Counted from the stretch's first letter, positions 47,465 to 56,999 are shown. The stretch: 64,000 bases of DNA from Flavobacterium sp. (GCA_016787805.1 JAEUTY010000020.1:1-64000); one strand, 5' to 3'. Made by a program: numbers and translations. Notes: generated by a model from the sequence alone, not told the origin.

Positions 47465-49792
47465 ATGCAAAAATACATCGACCAACTCAACGAAGCCCAG
47501 CAAGCTCCAGTCTATCAAAAAGATGGACCAATGATTATTATAGCTGGAGCAGGTTCTGGTAAAACACGTGTTTTGACCATGAGAATTGCTTATTTGATGA
47601 GCTTAGGTGTTGATGCGTTTAATATCTTAGCATTGACATTTACCAACAAAGCGGCTCGCGAAATGAAAAAACGCATTGCTGATATTGTGGGAACCAATGA
47701 AGCCAAAAACCTTTGGATGGGAACTTTTCACTCTGTTTTTGCACGAATTCTGCGCAGTGAAGCGGATAAATTGGGTTATCCATCGAACTTTACAATTTAT
47801 GATTCTCAAGATTCAGTTCGACTGATTTCTGCCATTATCAAAGAAATGCAATTGGACAAAGATATTTATAAACCCAAACAATTATTGGGTCGAATTTCAT
47901 CTTATAAAAATTCGTTGATTACCGTAAAAGCATATTTTAACAATCCTGAGTTGCAAGAGGCCGATGCGATGAGTAAAAAACCGCGAACAGGCGAAATTTA
48001 TGCTAATTATGTTGATCGTTGTTTCAAAGCAGGCGCGATGGATTTTGATGATTTATTGCTAAAAACCAATGAGCTACTGAATCGCTTTCCGGATGTTTTG
48101 GCCAAATACCAAGATCGTTTTCGCTACATTATGGTGGATGAGTATCAAGATACCAACCATTCGCAATATTTGATTGTTCGTGCTTTGTCAGATCGTTTCC
48201 AAAATATTTGCGTGGTAGGTGATGATGCGCAAAGTATTTATGCCTTTCGTGGCGCAAACATCAACAATATCTTAAACTTTCAAAAGGATTATGATAATGT
48301 AAAAACCTATCGATTGGAGCAAAATTACCGTTCCACCAAAAACATCGTAGAAGCGGCCAATTCGATCATCGATAAAAATAAAACCAAACTCGAAAAAGTG
48401 GTTTGGACAGCCAACGATTTTGGGCCGAAAATTAAAGTGCACCGTAGTATTACCGATGGAGAAGAAGGTCGTTTTGTAGCAAGTGAAATCTTTGAACAAA
48501 AGATGCGCAATCAGTTGCACAATGGCCAATTTGCTATTTTGTACCGCACCAATGCGCAATCGCGTGCTATGGAAGATGCTTTGCGTAAACGCGATATTCC
48601 GTATCGAATTTACGGCGGATTATCATTTTACCAACGCAAAGAAATTAAAGATGTTTTGTGTTATTTGCGTCTTATTATTAATCCAAAAGATGAAGAAGCA
48701 CTTGTTCGAGTAATCAATTATCCTGCAAGAGGAATTGGAGATTCAACTGTAGAAAAATTAACGGTTGCAGCCAATCATTACAAGCGTTCTATTTTTGAAG
48801 TAATGGAACACATTGATAAAATTGACCTAAAACTGAACTCGGGCACGAAAACTAAAATCAATGATTTTGTCATGATGATCAAGAGTTTTCAAGTCATCAA
48901 CGAAACTCAAGATGCTTTTTATTTAGCAGAACATGTGACCAAAAAAACAGGTTTAGTCCAAGAACTTAAGAAAGACGGAACACCTGAAGGTATTGCTCGA
49001 ATTGAAAATATTGAAGAACTACTTAATGGTATCAAAGATTTTATTGAAGGTCAAAAAGAAATCGACGGCGCACGTGGAGCTTTGTCTGAGTTTTTAGAAG
49101 ATGTTGCTTTGGCCACCGATTTGGATAAAGATACTGGAGATGATGATCGAGTAGCTTTAATGACGATTCACTTAGCAAAAGGACTTGAGTTTCCCTACGT
49201 TTTTGTAGTGGGAATGGAAGAAGATTTGTTTCCGAGTGCGATGAGTATGAATACTCGCAGCGAACTCGAAGAAGAACGTCGTTTGTTTTATGTAGCTTTA
49301 ACAAGAGCTGAACATCAAGCGTATTTGACCTATGCACAATCGCGTTATCGTTGGGGAAAATTGACTGATAGCGAGCCTTCACGTTTTATCGAAGAAATAA
49401 AAGACGATTATTTAGAATACATTAATCCAATGGATAATGGTTACCGCTACAAACCTTCAATCGATTTGGATATTTTTGGTGATATTGATAAATCAAAATT
49501 GCGTTTAACCAAACCAACAACTGGAACACCACCCAAAAAATACGGCGAAGAACCTGTAGTTTCATCCAATATTCGTAAATTAAAACCAGTTTCGTCTAAT
49601 CCGCCATCCAATACCAACTTGTTTGATAGTAAACTTGCCATCGGAAATGTTGTAATGCACGAGCGATTTGGCAAAGGTCAAATTCTCAATTTAGAAGGTG
49701 TTGGTGCCGATAGAAAAGCTGAAATTAAATTCGACGTGGGCGGAATTAAAAAACTATTGCTTCGCTTTGCTAAATTGGATGTGATAGGTTAA
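47465..49792 (+). CDS. UvrD/PcrA-type ATP-dependent DNA helicase
   Basis: A 775-residue superfamily 1A helicase for DNA repair and removal of RecA or blocked complexes. Seen: the Q-motif LNEAQQAPV, Walker A GAGSGKT (residues 28-34), TFTNKAAREMKKRI, VDEYQDTNHSQY, VGDDAQSIYAFRGA, LEQNYRST, TIHLAKGLEFPYVFVVG and EERRLFYVALTRA. The C-terminal end (VMHERFGKGQILNLEG, tudor-like) is typical of PcrA/UvrD. Ends 4 nt into the convergent esterase gene. Confidence 0.95.
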   Translation: MQKYIDQLNEAQQAPVYQKDGPMIIIAGAGSGKTRVLTMRIAYLMSLGVDAFNILALTFTNKAAREMKKRIADIVGTNEAKNLWMGTFHSVFARILRSEADKLGYPSNFTIYDSQDSVRLISAIIKEMQLDKDIYKPKQLLGRISSYKNSLITVKAYFNNPELQEADAMSKKPRTGEIYANYVDRCFKAGAMDFDDLLLKTNELLNRFPDVLAKYQDRFRYIMVDEYQDTNHSQYLIVRALSDRFQNICVVGDDAQSIYAFRGANINNILNFQKDYDNVKTYRLEQNYRSTKNIVEAANSIIDKNKTKLEKVVWTANDFGPKIKVHRSITDGEEGRFVASEIFEQKMRNQLHNGQFAILYRTNAQSRAMEDALRKRDIPYRIYGGLSFYQRKEIKDVLCYLRLIINPKDEEALVRVINYPARGIGDSTVEKLTVAANHYKRSIFEVMEHIDKIDLKLNSGTKTKINDFVMMIKSFQVINETQDAFYLAEHVTKKTGLVQELKKDGTPEGIARIENIEELLNGIKDFIEGQKEIDGARGALSEFLEDVALATDLDKDTGDDDRVALMTIHLAKGLEFPYVFVVGMEEDLFPSAMSMNTRSELEEERRLFYVALTRAEHQAYLTYAQSRYRWGKLTDSEPSRFIEEIKDDYLEYINPMDNGYRYKPSIDLDIFGDIDKSKLRLTKPTTGTPPKKYGEEPVVSSNIRKLKPVSSNPPSNTNLFDSKLAIGNVVMHERFGKGQILNLEGVGADRKAEIKFDVGGIKKLLLRFAKLDVIG

Positions 49793-50640
49793 AATTTATT
49801 CTGAATAAAAGTCACTAATTTTCCATAAGCATCCAATTGATCCGGAATTGACCAATCTCCGTGACCACCATTGTACAAGTAAAATTCATTATAAACACCC
49901 AATTGATTGAGCTTGTTATGCAAAGATTGTCCTTGCGTAGTTGGAATCAACGGATCAGCATTTCCGTACAACATAATTGTTGGTTGTGCATTTGCTGTCG
50001 CTCTATAAACTGGACTAATTTGATTGTAATAACTAGGATTTGCGGCATAATTTACTCCTGTTACACCTTGAAATAGTTCAACCATAAAAGGATTTGAGGT
50101 ATAATTGACATCATTAAAATCGGTTGGACCAACAATACTACAAACTATTTTTACATCAGGGTTATGAGCATAGCCATAGAGTAGTGATAAATGCGCTCCG
50201 GCACTTACACCAATGAATCCGAATTGATCGGATATTCCGTAATTTTCATTTTCCAATTTCATAATTACCGACTCAATATCATTAATTTGCATCGGAAATG
50301 CGGGATTTCCAATCGTTGCTAAACGATAATTGATATTGGCAATAGCATAATTCGGCAAGTATTGCTTTATAATATTTACAATATAATTCATGTCAGCTTT
50401 ATCGCCACTCGTCCAACCACCACCATGAATTAAGATTAAGGTTTTGGTCGTGTTCGCATTCCTATTAGCAGGCAAATACAAATCAAAAACTTGTTGATTA
50501 TTCGTTCCGTAACTAATGTTGAAAAGGTTTTTTTCCTGACTAAAGTCGGTTGCTTGAGACGAATTGGTATCACTTGAACACGAAAACGTGAGTGAAATTA
50601 AAACAACAATAAAAAGGTGTAAAAAATGCTTTATTTTCAT
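49789..50640 (-). CDS. Alpha/beta hydrolase (esterase) lipoprotein
   Basis: A 283-residue exported hydrolase. Lipobox LTFSC near residue 20. The fold markers are LIHGGGWTSGDK (oxyanion loop, about residues 71-82), the nucleophile elbow GVSAGAHLS (about 144-152), an Asp in NADPLIP and the catalytic His in NGGHGDW. It resembles the BD-FAE/lipase-type esterases of Bacteroidota. Substrate unknown. Confidence 0.85.
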   Translation of the reverse strand: MKIKHFLHLFIVVLISLTFSCSSDTNSSQATDFSQEKNLFNISYGTNNQQVFDLYLPANRNANTTKTLILIHGGGWTSGDKADMNYIVNIIKQYLPNYAIANINYRLATIGNPAFPMQINDIESVIMKLENENYGISDQFGFIGVSAGAHLSLLYGYAHNPDVKIVCSIVGPTDFNDVNYTSNPFMVELFQGVTGVNYAANPSYYNQISPVYRATANAQPTIMLYGNADPLIPTTQGQSLHNKLNQLGVYNEFYLYNGGHGDWSIPDQLDAYGKLVTFIQNKF

Positions 50641-50723
50641 AGCTTCTATTTATCTTTGAGTAATAAAATCAATGTTTTTTATATTGTTTTAAAACGTTAT
50701 AAAAACGAATAAAGTATAGTGTA

Positions 50724-51344
50724 ATGTCTCAGTTTATCAAAATTTACGAAGATAATCCCAACGAAGCTGCCATAAAAAAAGTAGTAGATGTTTTGCGTGA
50801 TGGTGGATTAATCATTTATCCAACCGATACGGTTTATGGTTTAGGATGTGATATTACCAACACAAAGGCTTTGGAACGAATTGCCAAAATCAAAGGGATC
50901 AAGTTGGAAAAAGCCAATTTTTCATTTATTTGCAGTGATTTAAGCAACCTTTCTGATTATGTTAAGCAAATTGATACGTCAACGTTTAAAATTTTAAAAC
51001 GCGCTCTTCCTGGCCCGTATACTTTTATTTTGCCTGGAAATAATGATTTACCTAAAGAATTTCGGAAGAAAAAAACAGTCGGAATTCGTGTGCCAGATAA
51101 CCAAATTGTAATTGATGTTGTGCGAATGCTCGGTAATCCAATTGTTTCTACATCCATTTATGATGAAGATGAAGTATTGGAATATTCTACAGATCCAGAA
51201 TTGATTTTTGAAAAATGGCAGAATATAGTTGATTTGGTTATTGATGGTGGCTACGGCGATAATGTGCCTTCGACAATTATTGATTTATCAGGATATGAAC
51301 CTGAAGTCGTTCGTGAAGGAAAAGGAAGTTTGGATATTATTTGA
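50724..51344 (+). CDS. Threonylcarbamoyl-AMP synthase family protein
   Basis: A 206-residue Sua5/YciO/YrdC-domain protein, making threonylcarbamoyl-AMP for t6A37 of tRNAs. Seen: GGLIIYPTDTVYGLGCDI (residues 28-45), LPGPYTFIL, KKTVGIRVPDN and PSTIIDLSGYEPEVVREGKG. The length and the KGIKLEKANFSFIC stretch place it between TsaC and YciO; a YciO-like role cannot be excluded. A -7 box TATCTTTG lies at 50651-50658. Terminator shared with the OmpA gene. Confidence 0.88.
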   Translation: MSQFIKIYEDNPNEAAIKKVVDVLRDGGLIIYPTDTVYGLGCDITNTKALERIAKIKGIKLEKANFSFICSDLSNLSDYVKQIDTSTFKILKRALPGPYTFILPGNNDLPKEFRKKKTVGIRVPDNQIVIDVVRMLGNPIVSTSIYDEDEVLEYSTDPELIFEKWQNIVDLVIDGGYGDNVPSTIIDLSGYEPEVVREGKGSLDII

Positions 51345-51366
51345 GAGTTTAGAAAATACTTAGTAT

Positions 51367-51400
51367 AAAAAAACGCCTCAGTTGAACCAAGGCGTTTTTT
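51367..51400. terminator. Bidirectional terminator
   Basis: AAAAAACGCCT/AGGCGTTTTTT stem between two convergent genes. Confidence 0.88.
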
Positions 51401-51416
51401 AATATTCAAATTTGAA

Positions 51417-52259
51417 TTAATTTTTCTTTGATAAATTCTTCATTTCTTTTTCAATCATTTCGTAGAATTCGTCGATTTTTGGTAAAATTACAATGCGAGT
51501 TCTTCTGTTTTTCGAACGATTTTCTACTGTTGTATTTTCTACTAACGGAATGTACTCACCACGACCAGCAGCAATAATTTGCTTCGGATTTACATTCAAA
51601 TCACGTGTTAAAACTCGAGTAATCGCAGTAGCTCTTTTTACACTCAAATCCCAATTGTCTATCAAAACTGCGTTTCCAGTAAATGGAACATTATCAGTGT
51701 GACCTTCAACCATGCATTCAAATGTTGGTTTGTCGTTGATGATTTTTGCAACTTTTGCCAATACTTCTTTGGCCTTGTCAGTAACTACGTAACTACCACT
51801 TTTGAATAATAATTTATCTGCAATTGAAATAAAGACAACGCCTTTTTCAACATTTACTTCTATATCAGGATCTGAAACACCAACCGAACTTTTAATGCTT
51901 GTGACCAAAGCCAAAGTCACTGAATCTTTCTTGGTTAAAGCATCCTGTAAACGCGAAATTTTCAAATCTTTTTCTTTGATGGTTTCTAACGCTTTTTCAA
52001 TATTGGCAGCACCTTGTTGCGTCAAAGTGGTCATATTCCCCATATTGTTAATCAAATCAGTATTATTTTTCTTTAAAAAATCATTTTGTTGAGCTAAAGC
52101 GTCTTTTTCAGACAAACACAAATTCAATTTTACTGTGGTCGAATTCAATAAATCTTGACATTCTTTATTCTTTTGCTCTAAATCAGCGATTTTCTTTTTT
52201 GTTCCACACGATGTTAAGGTCAATGCAGCAATAGAAAGTAATACAACAATTTTCTTCAT
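51417..52259 (-). CDS. OmpA-family lipoprotein with coiled coil
   Basis: A 280-residue lipoprotein (LTLTSC, Cys near residue 18). Residues 22-110 form a coiled coil (IADLEQKNKECQDLL and on); the C-terminal OmpA domain (about 135-265) has the peptidoglycan-binding motifs EGHTDNVPF and LSVKRATAITRVL, and NRRTRIVILP. It likely spans from membrane to the cell wall. Promoter: TTG (52313-52311), 21-nt spacer, TAATTTTG (52289-52282). Confidence 0.9.
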   Translation of the reverse strand: MKKIVVLLSIAALTLTSCGTKKKIADLEQKNKECQDLLNSTTVKLNLCLSEKDALAQQNDFLKKNNTDLINNMGNMTTLTQQGAANIEKALETIKEKDLKISRLQDALTKKDSVTLALVTSIKSSVGVSDPDIEVNVEKGVVFISIADKLLFKSGSYVVTDKAKEVLAKVAKIINDKPTFECMVEGHTDNVPFTGNAVLIDNWDLSVKRATAITRVLTRDLNVNPKQIIAAGRGEYIPLVENTTVENRSKNRRTRIVILPKIDEFYEMIEKEMKNLSKKN

Positions 52260-52281
52260 GGTAATTATTAATTAGGAAATG

Positions 52282-52313
52282 CAAAATTACAATTTAATAC
52301 TTAAATAAAACAA
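52282..52313 (-). promoter_or_regulatory. Promoter of the OmpA-family gene
   Basis: TTG, 21-nt spacer, TAATTTTG on the minus strand, 22 nt before the ATG. Confidence 0.6.
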
Positions 52314-52341
52314 CACAGTAGTCTAAAGTATTGTTAAATGA

Positions 52342-53328
52342 CTACTCAAAAACCTTACCGTTCTTGATAAAATACTTGTAAACGATGCTTTTAGTATGGA
52401 AATAATTTTCTTTTTGTGAGCTCGACCTTTTATTGTAATTTGAACTAATAAGTGAATAAAAAGAAAAGTGCGCTTGTACAATTGCCCAACAATGTTTGAA
52501 TTTGCCTTTCAAAATAAATTGAATGCCAGCCAATCCATCCAGTAGTAAACGAATAAAAATAATCGGAACCAACTGACCATCAGGCAAATTCTTAATCAGC
52601 ATGGAAAGCGAATTTCTGAAATTCAAATACGTTTTTCTCGGATTTCCTTCGTTCAATGTAGCGCCACCGACATGATAAACCGTTGATTTTGAAGTGTATT
52701 TGGCTTTATAGCCCAAATTAAACGCACGCCAACACAAATCAATCTCTTCTTGGTGAGCAAAAAAACTGTCGTCAAATCCGTTTAACCGTTTGTATACTTC
52801 TTTTCGAATGAAAAAACAAGCTCCTGATGCCCAAAATATCTCGCGTTCATCGTCGTATTGATGGTTGTCTTTTTCTATAGTATCAAAAATGCGTCCACGA
52901 CAAAAAGGATAACCCAATTTATCAATAAAACCGCCCGCTGCACCAGCGTATTCAAAGTATTCTTTATTTTTATAATCCAATATTTTGGGTTGAATAATTC
53001 CAATTTCGAGTTGATTATCAAAAATGGATAGAATAGGAACGAGCCAATTTTCAGTCACTTCAATATCCGAATTTACTAAAGCGTAATATTCTTCTTCTAC
53101 TTGTTGCAACGCTACGTTGTAACCTTTAGCAAAGCCATAATTCCCATCATTTTGAATGATTTTTACCGATGGAAATTGATTGCGAATCACTTCTATTGAG
53201 TTATCAGTCGAAGCATTGTCAGCTACATAAATGGTCGCTTCGTTTGAAAAGGCAACTACCGAAGGCAAAAATTGCTCCAACAATTGGGCTCCATTCCAAT
53301 TCAATATGACAACAGCTATTTTTTTCAA
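52342..53328 (-). CDS. Glycosyltransferase family 2
   Basis: A 328-residue GT-A enzyme. Seen: VVILNWNGAQLLEQFLPSV, the nucleotide-sugar site VADNASTDNS (residues 34-43), the DxD-like VNSDIEV, and WASGACFFIRKEVYKRLNGFDDSFFAHQEEIDLCWRA of the acceptor part. C-terminal hydrophobic tail 255-295. Most like rhamnosyl-type transferases, acceptor unknown. Lies 6 nt downstream of the HsdR_N gene. Confidence 0.9.
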   Translation of the reverse strand: MKKIAVVILNWNGAQLLEQFLPSVVAFSNEATIYVADNASTDNSIEVIRNQFPSVKIIQNDGNYGFAKGYNVALQQVEEEYYALVNSDIEVTENWLVPILSIFDNQLEIGIIQPKILDYKNKEYFEYAGAAGGFIDKLGYPFCRGRIFDTIEKDNHQYDDEREIFWASGACFFIRKEVYKRLNGFDDSFFAHQEEIDLCWRAFNLGYKAKYTSKSTVYHVGGATLNEGNPRKTYLNFRNSLSMLIKNLPDGQLVPIIFIRLLLDGLAGIQFILKGKFKHCWAIVQAHFSFYSLISSNYNKRSSSQKENYFHTKSIVYKYFIKNGKVFE

Positions 53329-53334
53329 TGTAAA

Positions 53335-53784
53335 TTATTTAGTTTGAAAATCAGGTAATTCGGGTAAGAAAGTATATTTTTCTTGCTCAAAATCCATTTG
53401 ACAAAAGTAATGATTAAGTCCGTTAGTTACCATTAAGTATTGTGCTTTTAATGTCAAATTATACCGCGCAATTTGATCAAAAGTTTGTTGGGTGATTTTG
53501 ACTTCGGGCGCTTTACACTCAACAAGTAAAAATAATTCTCCATTTGGCTGAAAAACAACCACATCGTAGCGCTTACTTAAATCATTAACTTTAATTAATT
53601 TCTCAACATTAATGTACGATTTAGCATATTTTTTATCCAGAATCAAATACTGAATCACGTGCTGACGAACCCATTCTTCGGGCGTCAAAATGATAAATTT
53701 TTTCCTGATTTCATCAAAGATAGCAACTTTATTTTCACTATTTTTGAAGCGAAACGAATACGCTGGAAAGTTGAGTTTTTGCAT
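53335..53784 (-). CDS. HsdR N-terminal-like (restriction-nuclease fold) protein
   Basis: A 149-residue protein equal to the HSDR_N_2 domain: EEWVRQHVIQYLI, KRYDVVVFQPNGELFLLVECKAPEV. The D-(x)n-ExK arrangement (VVVFQ.. then VECKAP) is the PD-(D/E)xK nuclease core, but the protein stands alone without helicase or HsdM/S. A -7 box (TAATTTTG, 53796-53789) ends 4 nt before the ATG, so the mRNA would be leaderless. Divergent from holA; I recall this pairing from other Flavobacteria. Confidence 0.88.
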   Translation of the reverse strand: MQKLNFPAYSFRFKNSENKVAIFDEIRKKFIILTPEEWVRQHVIQYLILDKKYAKSYINVEKLIKVNDLSKRYDVVVFQPNGELFLLVECKAPEVKITQQTFDQIARYNLTLKAQYLMVTNGLNHYFCQMDFEQEKYTFLPELPDFQTK

Positions 53785-53788
53785 AACG

Positions 53789-53796
53789 CAAAATTA
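53789..53796 (-). promoter_or_regulatory. -7 box of the HsdR_N gene
   Basis: TAATTTTG, 4 nt from the ATG. Confidence 0.5.
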
Positions 53797-53845
53797 ACTA
53801 AATTTCACTAACTGTCAACTGCGACTGAAAACGGAACACTGAATA

Positions 53846-54850
53846 ATGGATGAAGTACTAAAAATCATCAACGACATCAAAGCAGGCAACATCAAACCCA
53901 TTTATTTTTTGATGGGTGATGAGCCGTATTATATTGATAAGCTGACTGAGTTTATTGAGAATAATATCCTTTCGGAAGATGAAAAAGGCTTTAATCAAAT
54001 GGTGATTTACGGTCGCGATACCACAGTAGAAGACATTGTTTCGAATGCCAAACGTTATCCTATGATGGCCGAACGTCAAGTAGTGATTGTACGTGAAGCG
54101 CAAGAGCTTTCTAAAACTATTGATAAATTGGAGTCGTACGTTGAAAACCCACAACCCACAACAGTTTTGGTGATGGCGTACAAATACAAAACACTCGATA
54201 AACGCAAAAAAATGACCAAGTTATTGGAGAAAAATGCGGTGCTTTTTGAAAGTAAAAAAATGTACGATAATCAAGTCGGAACCTGGATTACGCGTGTTTT
54301 GCAAGGTCGTGGTTTGACCATCGAGCCCAAAGCCAATGCCATGTTGGTCGAGTTTTTGGGCAACGATTTGAGTCGCATTAGCAATGAGATTGACAAACTC
54401 CAAATTATTTTACCCAAGGGAACCACTATTACCGCCAAACACATCGAAGACAATATTGGTTTTAGCAAAGATTTTAACGTATTCGAATTGCAGAATGCTT
54501 TAGGTGCCAAAAACCAAGTTAAAGCCTACCAAATTGCCCAATATTTTGCCGACAATCCCAAAGACAATCCAATGGTGGTGACGACTAGCTTGGTGTTTGC
54601 TTTTTTTGTCAAGTTGCTCAAATACCATGGTTTGAAAGACAAAAACCCAAAAAATGTCGCTGCAGCATTGTCAATTAGTCCGTTTTTTTTAAAAGATTAT
54701 GATGTTGCCTTGCGCAATTATCCGATGAAAAAAGTAAGTAGCATAGTGGCGACTTTACGCGATATCGACAACAAAAGCAAAGGAATTGGCGCCAATGCCA
54801 TGAGCAACCACGACATGCTCAAAGAAATGTTGGTGAAGATTTTTAATTAG
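53846..54850 (+). CDS. holA: DNA polymerase III subunit delta
   Basis: A 334-residue clamp-loader wrench that opens the beta clamp. AAA+-like fold without Walker motifs: PIYFLMGDEPYYIDKLTEFI at residues 18-37, MMAERQVVIVREAQEL, TVLVMAYKYKTLDKRKK, then FNVFELQNALGAKNQVKAY and the C-terminal collar. Works with DnaX, whose gene is at 26-28 kb. Confidence 0.93.
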   Translation: MDEVLKIINDIKAGNIKPIYFLMGDEPYYIDKLTEFIENNILSEDEKGFNQMVIYGRDTTVEDIVSNAKRYPMMAERQVVIVREAQELSKTIDKLESYVENPQPTTVLVMAYKYKTLDKRKKMTKLLEKNAVLFESKKMYDNQVGTWITRVLQGRGLTIEPKANAMLVEFLGNDLSRISNEIDKLQIILPKGTTITAKHIEDNIGFSKDFNVFELQNALGAKNQVKAYQIAQYFADNPKDNPMVVTTSLVFAFFVKLLKYHGLKDKNPKNVAAALSISPFFLKDYDVALRNYPMKKVSSIVATLRDIDNKSKGIGANAMSNHDMLKEMLVKIFN

Positions 54851-54922
54851 AAGCTTATCGCGCATTCCGTCTCGATGGAACAACGAGATCACGACTAGGA
54901 GAGTTTCTTTTTAAGCACTAAG

Positions 54923-55080
54923 GCCCTAGCCCAGATCGTAGCGAAGCGCTTTTTGAGATGACTTTGTAGTTTTTTGTTGGGGCAAAGCAGTGCCCAACGG
55001 AAACTGATTTGGCACTTTACAAAAACACAAAGGCAGCCAAAAACGCGTAACGAAGAGCTGGATTAGCTACTAAAAAAAAC
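54923..55080 (+). ncRNA. Flavo-1-like structured repeat element, copy B
   Basis: Begins CCCTAGCCCAGATCGTAGCG and ends GAGCTGGATTAGCTACTAAAAAAAA; it aligns with copy A (9580-9730, opposite strand) end to end, sharing CCAACGGAA, ACAAAAA and GTAACGAA blocks. CTAGCC and GGATTAG can pair as a closing stem. Occupies most of the 297-nt gap between holA and the small membrane protein gene. Confidence 0.6.
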
Positions 55081-55147
55081 ACAAATTTGTAGTAAAAGAG
55101 AGTTTTTTTTCGATATTTGCAATCCTCAAAAACTAAAATATAGAACT

Positions 55148-55330
55148 ATGGGAATGAATAAAAATACCGTGTTTGGTTGGGCAACTTTGATTATGATTAT
55201 CATGGGTTTAACGCTGATTGCGTTGGGCGCATTCCGTTACGACGAAACAGCAGGTTGGGGATTTGGCGCTACTGGAGTAGGTTTTTTAGCCAATGCATGG
55301 GTTTTTAGCTCGTTGAAAGGAAGAGTTTAG
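55148..55330 (+). CDS. Small two-helix membrane protein
   Basis: Sixty residues: a first membrane helix (about 10-28, WATLIMIIMGLTLIALGAF) and a second hydrophobic, Gly-rich stretch (37-55, GFGATGVGFLANAWVFSSL). It fits the conserved small Bacteroidota protein I know as the CAL67264 family (not verified). Function unknown. The stop codon overlaps the convergent acyltransferase gene by 4 nt. Confidence 0.75.
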   Translation: MGMNKNTVFGWATLIMIIMGLTLIALGAFRYDETAGWGFGATGVGFLANAWVFSSLKGRV

Positions 55331-56202
55331 TTTTCTTTTTTGTGTTTCCAACGTTTGTGTGTCCACAAATAATATTCGGGAGCTTCCAGAATTTGTTGTT
55401 CAACTTTATCCATAAATTGCTCGGATAATTTGAAATTTGGAATCGATTTTATGTCGGTTGTTAGCACTTCGAATGTACCTTCATAATAACCTCGTTTTAC
55501 TTTTTTCACCTTCAGATAAACTACATTCATATTGTAGCGTTTCGACAAAAGTTCGGCGCCAATATGAATAGGAGCCTCAATTCCCATGAACTTGTACCAA
55601 TACATATTTTCGGTGGGTCGAGGCGATTGATCGCTGGCAAATCCGTATACACCTAATGTGCCATTTTTGATGTTTTCTTCGATTACCTTTTTGGTTTCTT
55701 TGGTGGTAATTAAATAGGCTTTGAATTTGGAACGAATATCGCGGACTAGTTTGTCAAAATACTTATTGCGTATGCGTTTGTATATAGCGTATCCATTGAA
55801 TGTGATGTGATGATTCATTGAAATTACCCATTCATAACTCGCATAGTGCGCGCACATTAAAGCAATGCTTTTGCCTTCTTTTTCCAGTTGATGGTAGACT
55901 TCGATGTTGGTCAGAACAAAGCGTTTTTCGATTTCATTTTTGGAAATTGTCATGGTTTTGATCATTTCTAGAAACATATCGCACAAATGGCGAAATGATT
56001 TTTTTTCAATAATCAAACGTTCTTTTGCTGACAAATGTGGCAAAGCTTTAGCAAGGTTTTGACGAACCGTTTTTTTTCGGTAACCCAGAACGTAATAAAT
56101 CAAAAGATAAATGGCGTCTGATAAAAAATATAAAAGTCGAAATGGCAGTATGGAAATCAACCAAAGTAAAGGGTAAAGTAGAATAAAAAAAACGAACTGC
56201 AT
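55327..56202 (-). CDS. Lipid A biosynthesis acyltransferase (LpxL/HtrB-like)
   Basis: A 291-residue inner-membrane enzyme adding a secondary acyl chain to the lipid A precursor. An N-terminal hydrophobic anchor (residues 3-40), the catalytic HxxxxE pair in CAHYASYEW (about residue 118), SDQSPRP (about 191) and a C-terminal YYLWTHKRWKHK match the family. A -7 box TATATTTG lies at 56225-56218. Confidence 0.92.
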   Translation of the reverse strand: MQFVFFILLYPLLWLISILPFRLLYFLSDAIYLLIYYVLGYRKKTVRQNLAKALPHLSAKERLIIEKKSFRHLCDMFLEMIKTMTISKNEIEKRFVLTNIEVYHQLEKEGKSIALMCAHYASYEWVISMNHHITFNGYAIYKRIRNKYFDKLVRDIRSKFKAYLITTKETKKVIEENIKNGTLGVYGFASDQSPRPTENMYWYKFMGIEAPIHIGAELLSKRYNMNVVYLKVKKVKRGYYEGTFEVLTTDIKSIPNFKLSEQFMDKVEQQILEAPEYYLWTHKRWKHKKEN

Positions 56203-56217
56203 TGACTATATTTTTGG

Positions 56218-56225
56218 CAAATATA
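56218..56225 (-). promoter_or_regulatory. -7 box of the acyltransferase gene
   Basis: TATATTTG on the minus strand, 16 nt before the ATG; no -33 TTG at proper distance. On the + strand TATTTTTG (56209-56216) may serve rhomboid. Confidence 0.45.
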
Positions 56226-56303
56226 CGAGAAATGCTAATTTTATTTTTACCATTTAACAAATCCTAAAGAAGTATCTATTAAATTTACAGAAATAATTAG
56301 TGT

Positions 56304-56954
56304 ATGGATTTTAATCTCTTTTTATTGGCCATTATTGCGGCTAACGTCATCATTAGTTATAAAGGTTTTGATGATGTTTATTTTTTTAGAAAATACGAAT
56401 TTCATATCGGAAGTATTCGAGCAGGCGAGCAGATTAGAATGATTTCATCTGGTTTTTTGCATGTTGATATTCCACATTTGATTTTCAATATGCTTTCGTT
56501 GTATTTTTTTGCGCCTTATGTATTTGATAATTTAAGTAATTTCTCTTTTCTATTGATTTATTTTGGTAGCTTAATTTTTGGTAGTTTATTGACGCTTATT
56601 ATGCATAAAAACGACTACAGTTACCGTGCAGTTGGAGCTTCTGGTGCGGTAACCGGAATTGTTTATTCGGCTATTTTACTCGAACCGAATATTCAAATTG
56701 GTTTAATTTTTATTCCTTTTGTACATATTTCAGGCTATTTGTTTGGTCTTTTATATTTGTTGTATTCTATATACGGAATGAAAGCTAAAAGTGATAACAT
56801 TGGACATACTGCTCATTTTGGTGGTGCAATTGGCGGTTATTTGATCACATTGTTAAAAGAACCATCAATTGTAACTGAGCAAACTTTTTTAGTGGTTGTT
56901 TTGGCCATTCCAATTGTGTTGCTGTATTTTTTGCAAAAAAAAGGAAGTCTGTAA
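56304..56954 (+). CDS. Rhomboid family intramembrane serine protease
   Basis: A 216-residue, six-helix protease. The catalytic Ser is in GASGAVTGIVY (about residue 112) and the His in TAHFGGAIGGY (about 172); the family HVDIPHLIFNMLSLYFF is in helix 2. Cleaves membrane proteins within the bilayer; targets unknown. Confidence 0.93.
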   Translation: MDFNLFLLAIIAANVIISYKGFDDVYFFRKYEFHIGSIRAGEQIRMISSGFLHVDIPHLIFNMLSLYFFAPYVFDNLSNFSFLLIYFGSLIFGSLLTLIMHKNDYSYRAVGASGAVTGIVYSAILLEPNIQIGLIFIPFVHISGYLFGLLYLLYSIYGMKAKSDNIGHTAHFGGAIGGYLITLLKEPSIVTEQTFLVVVLAIPIVLLYFLQKKGSL

Positions 56955-56999
56955 ATTGGCACAACTTTTGAAAAGTTCCTATCAATAATTTTTTACATC

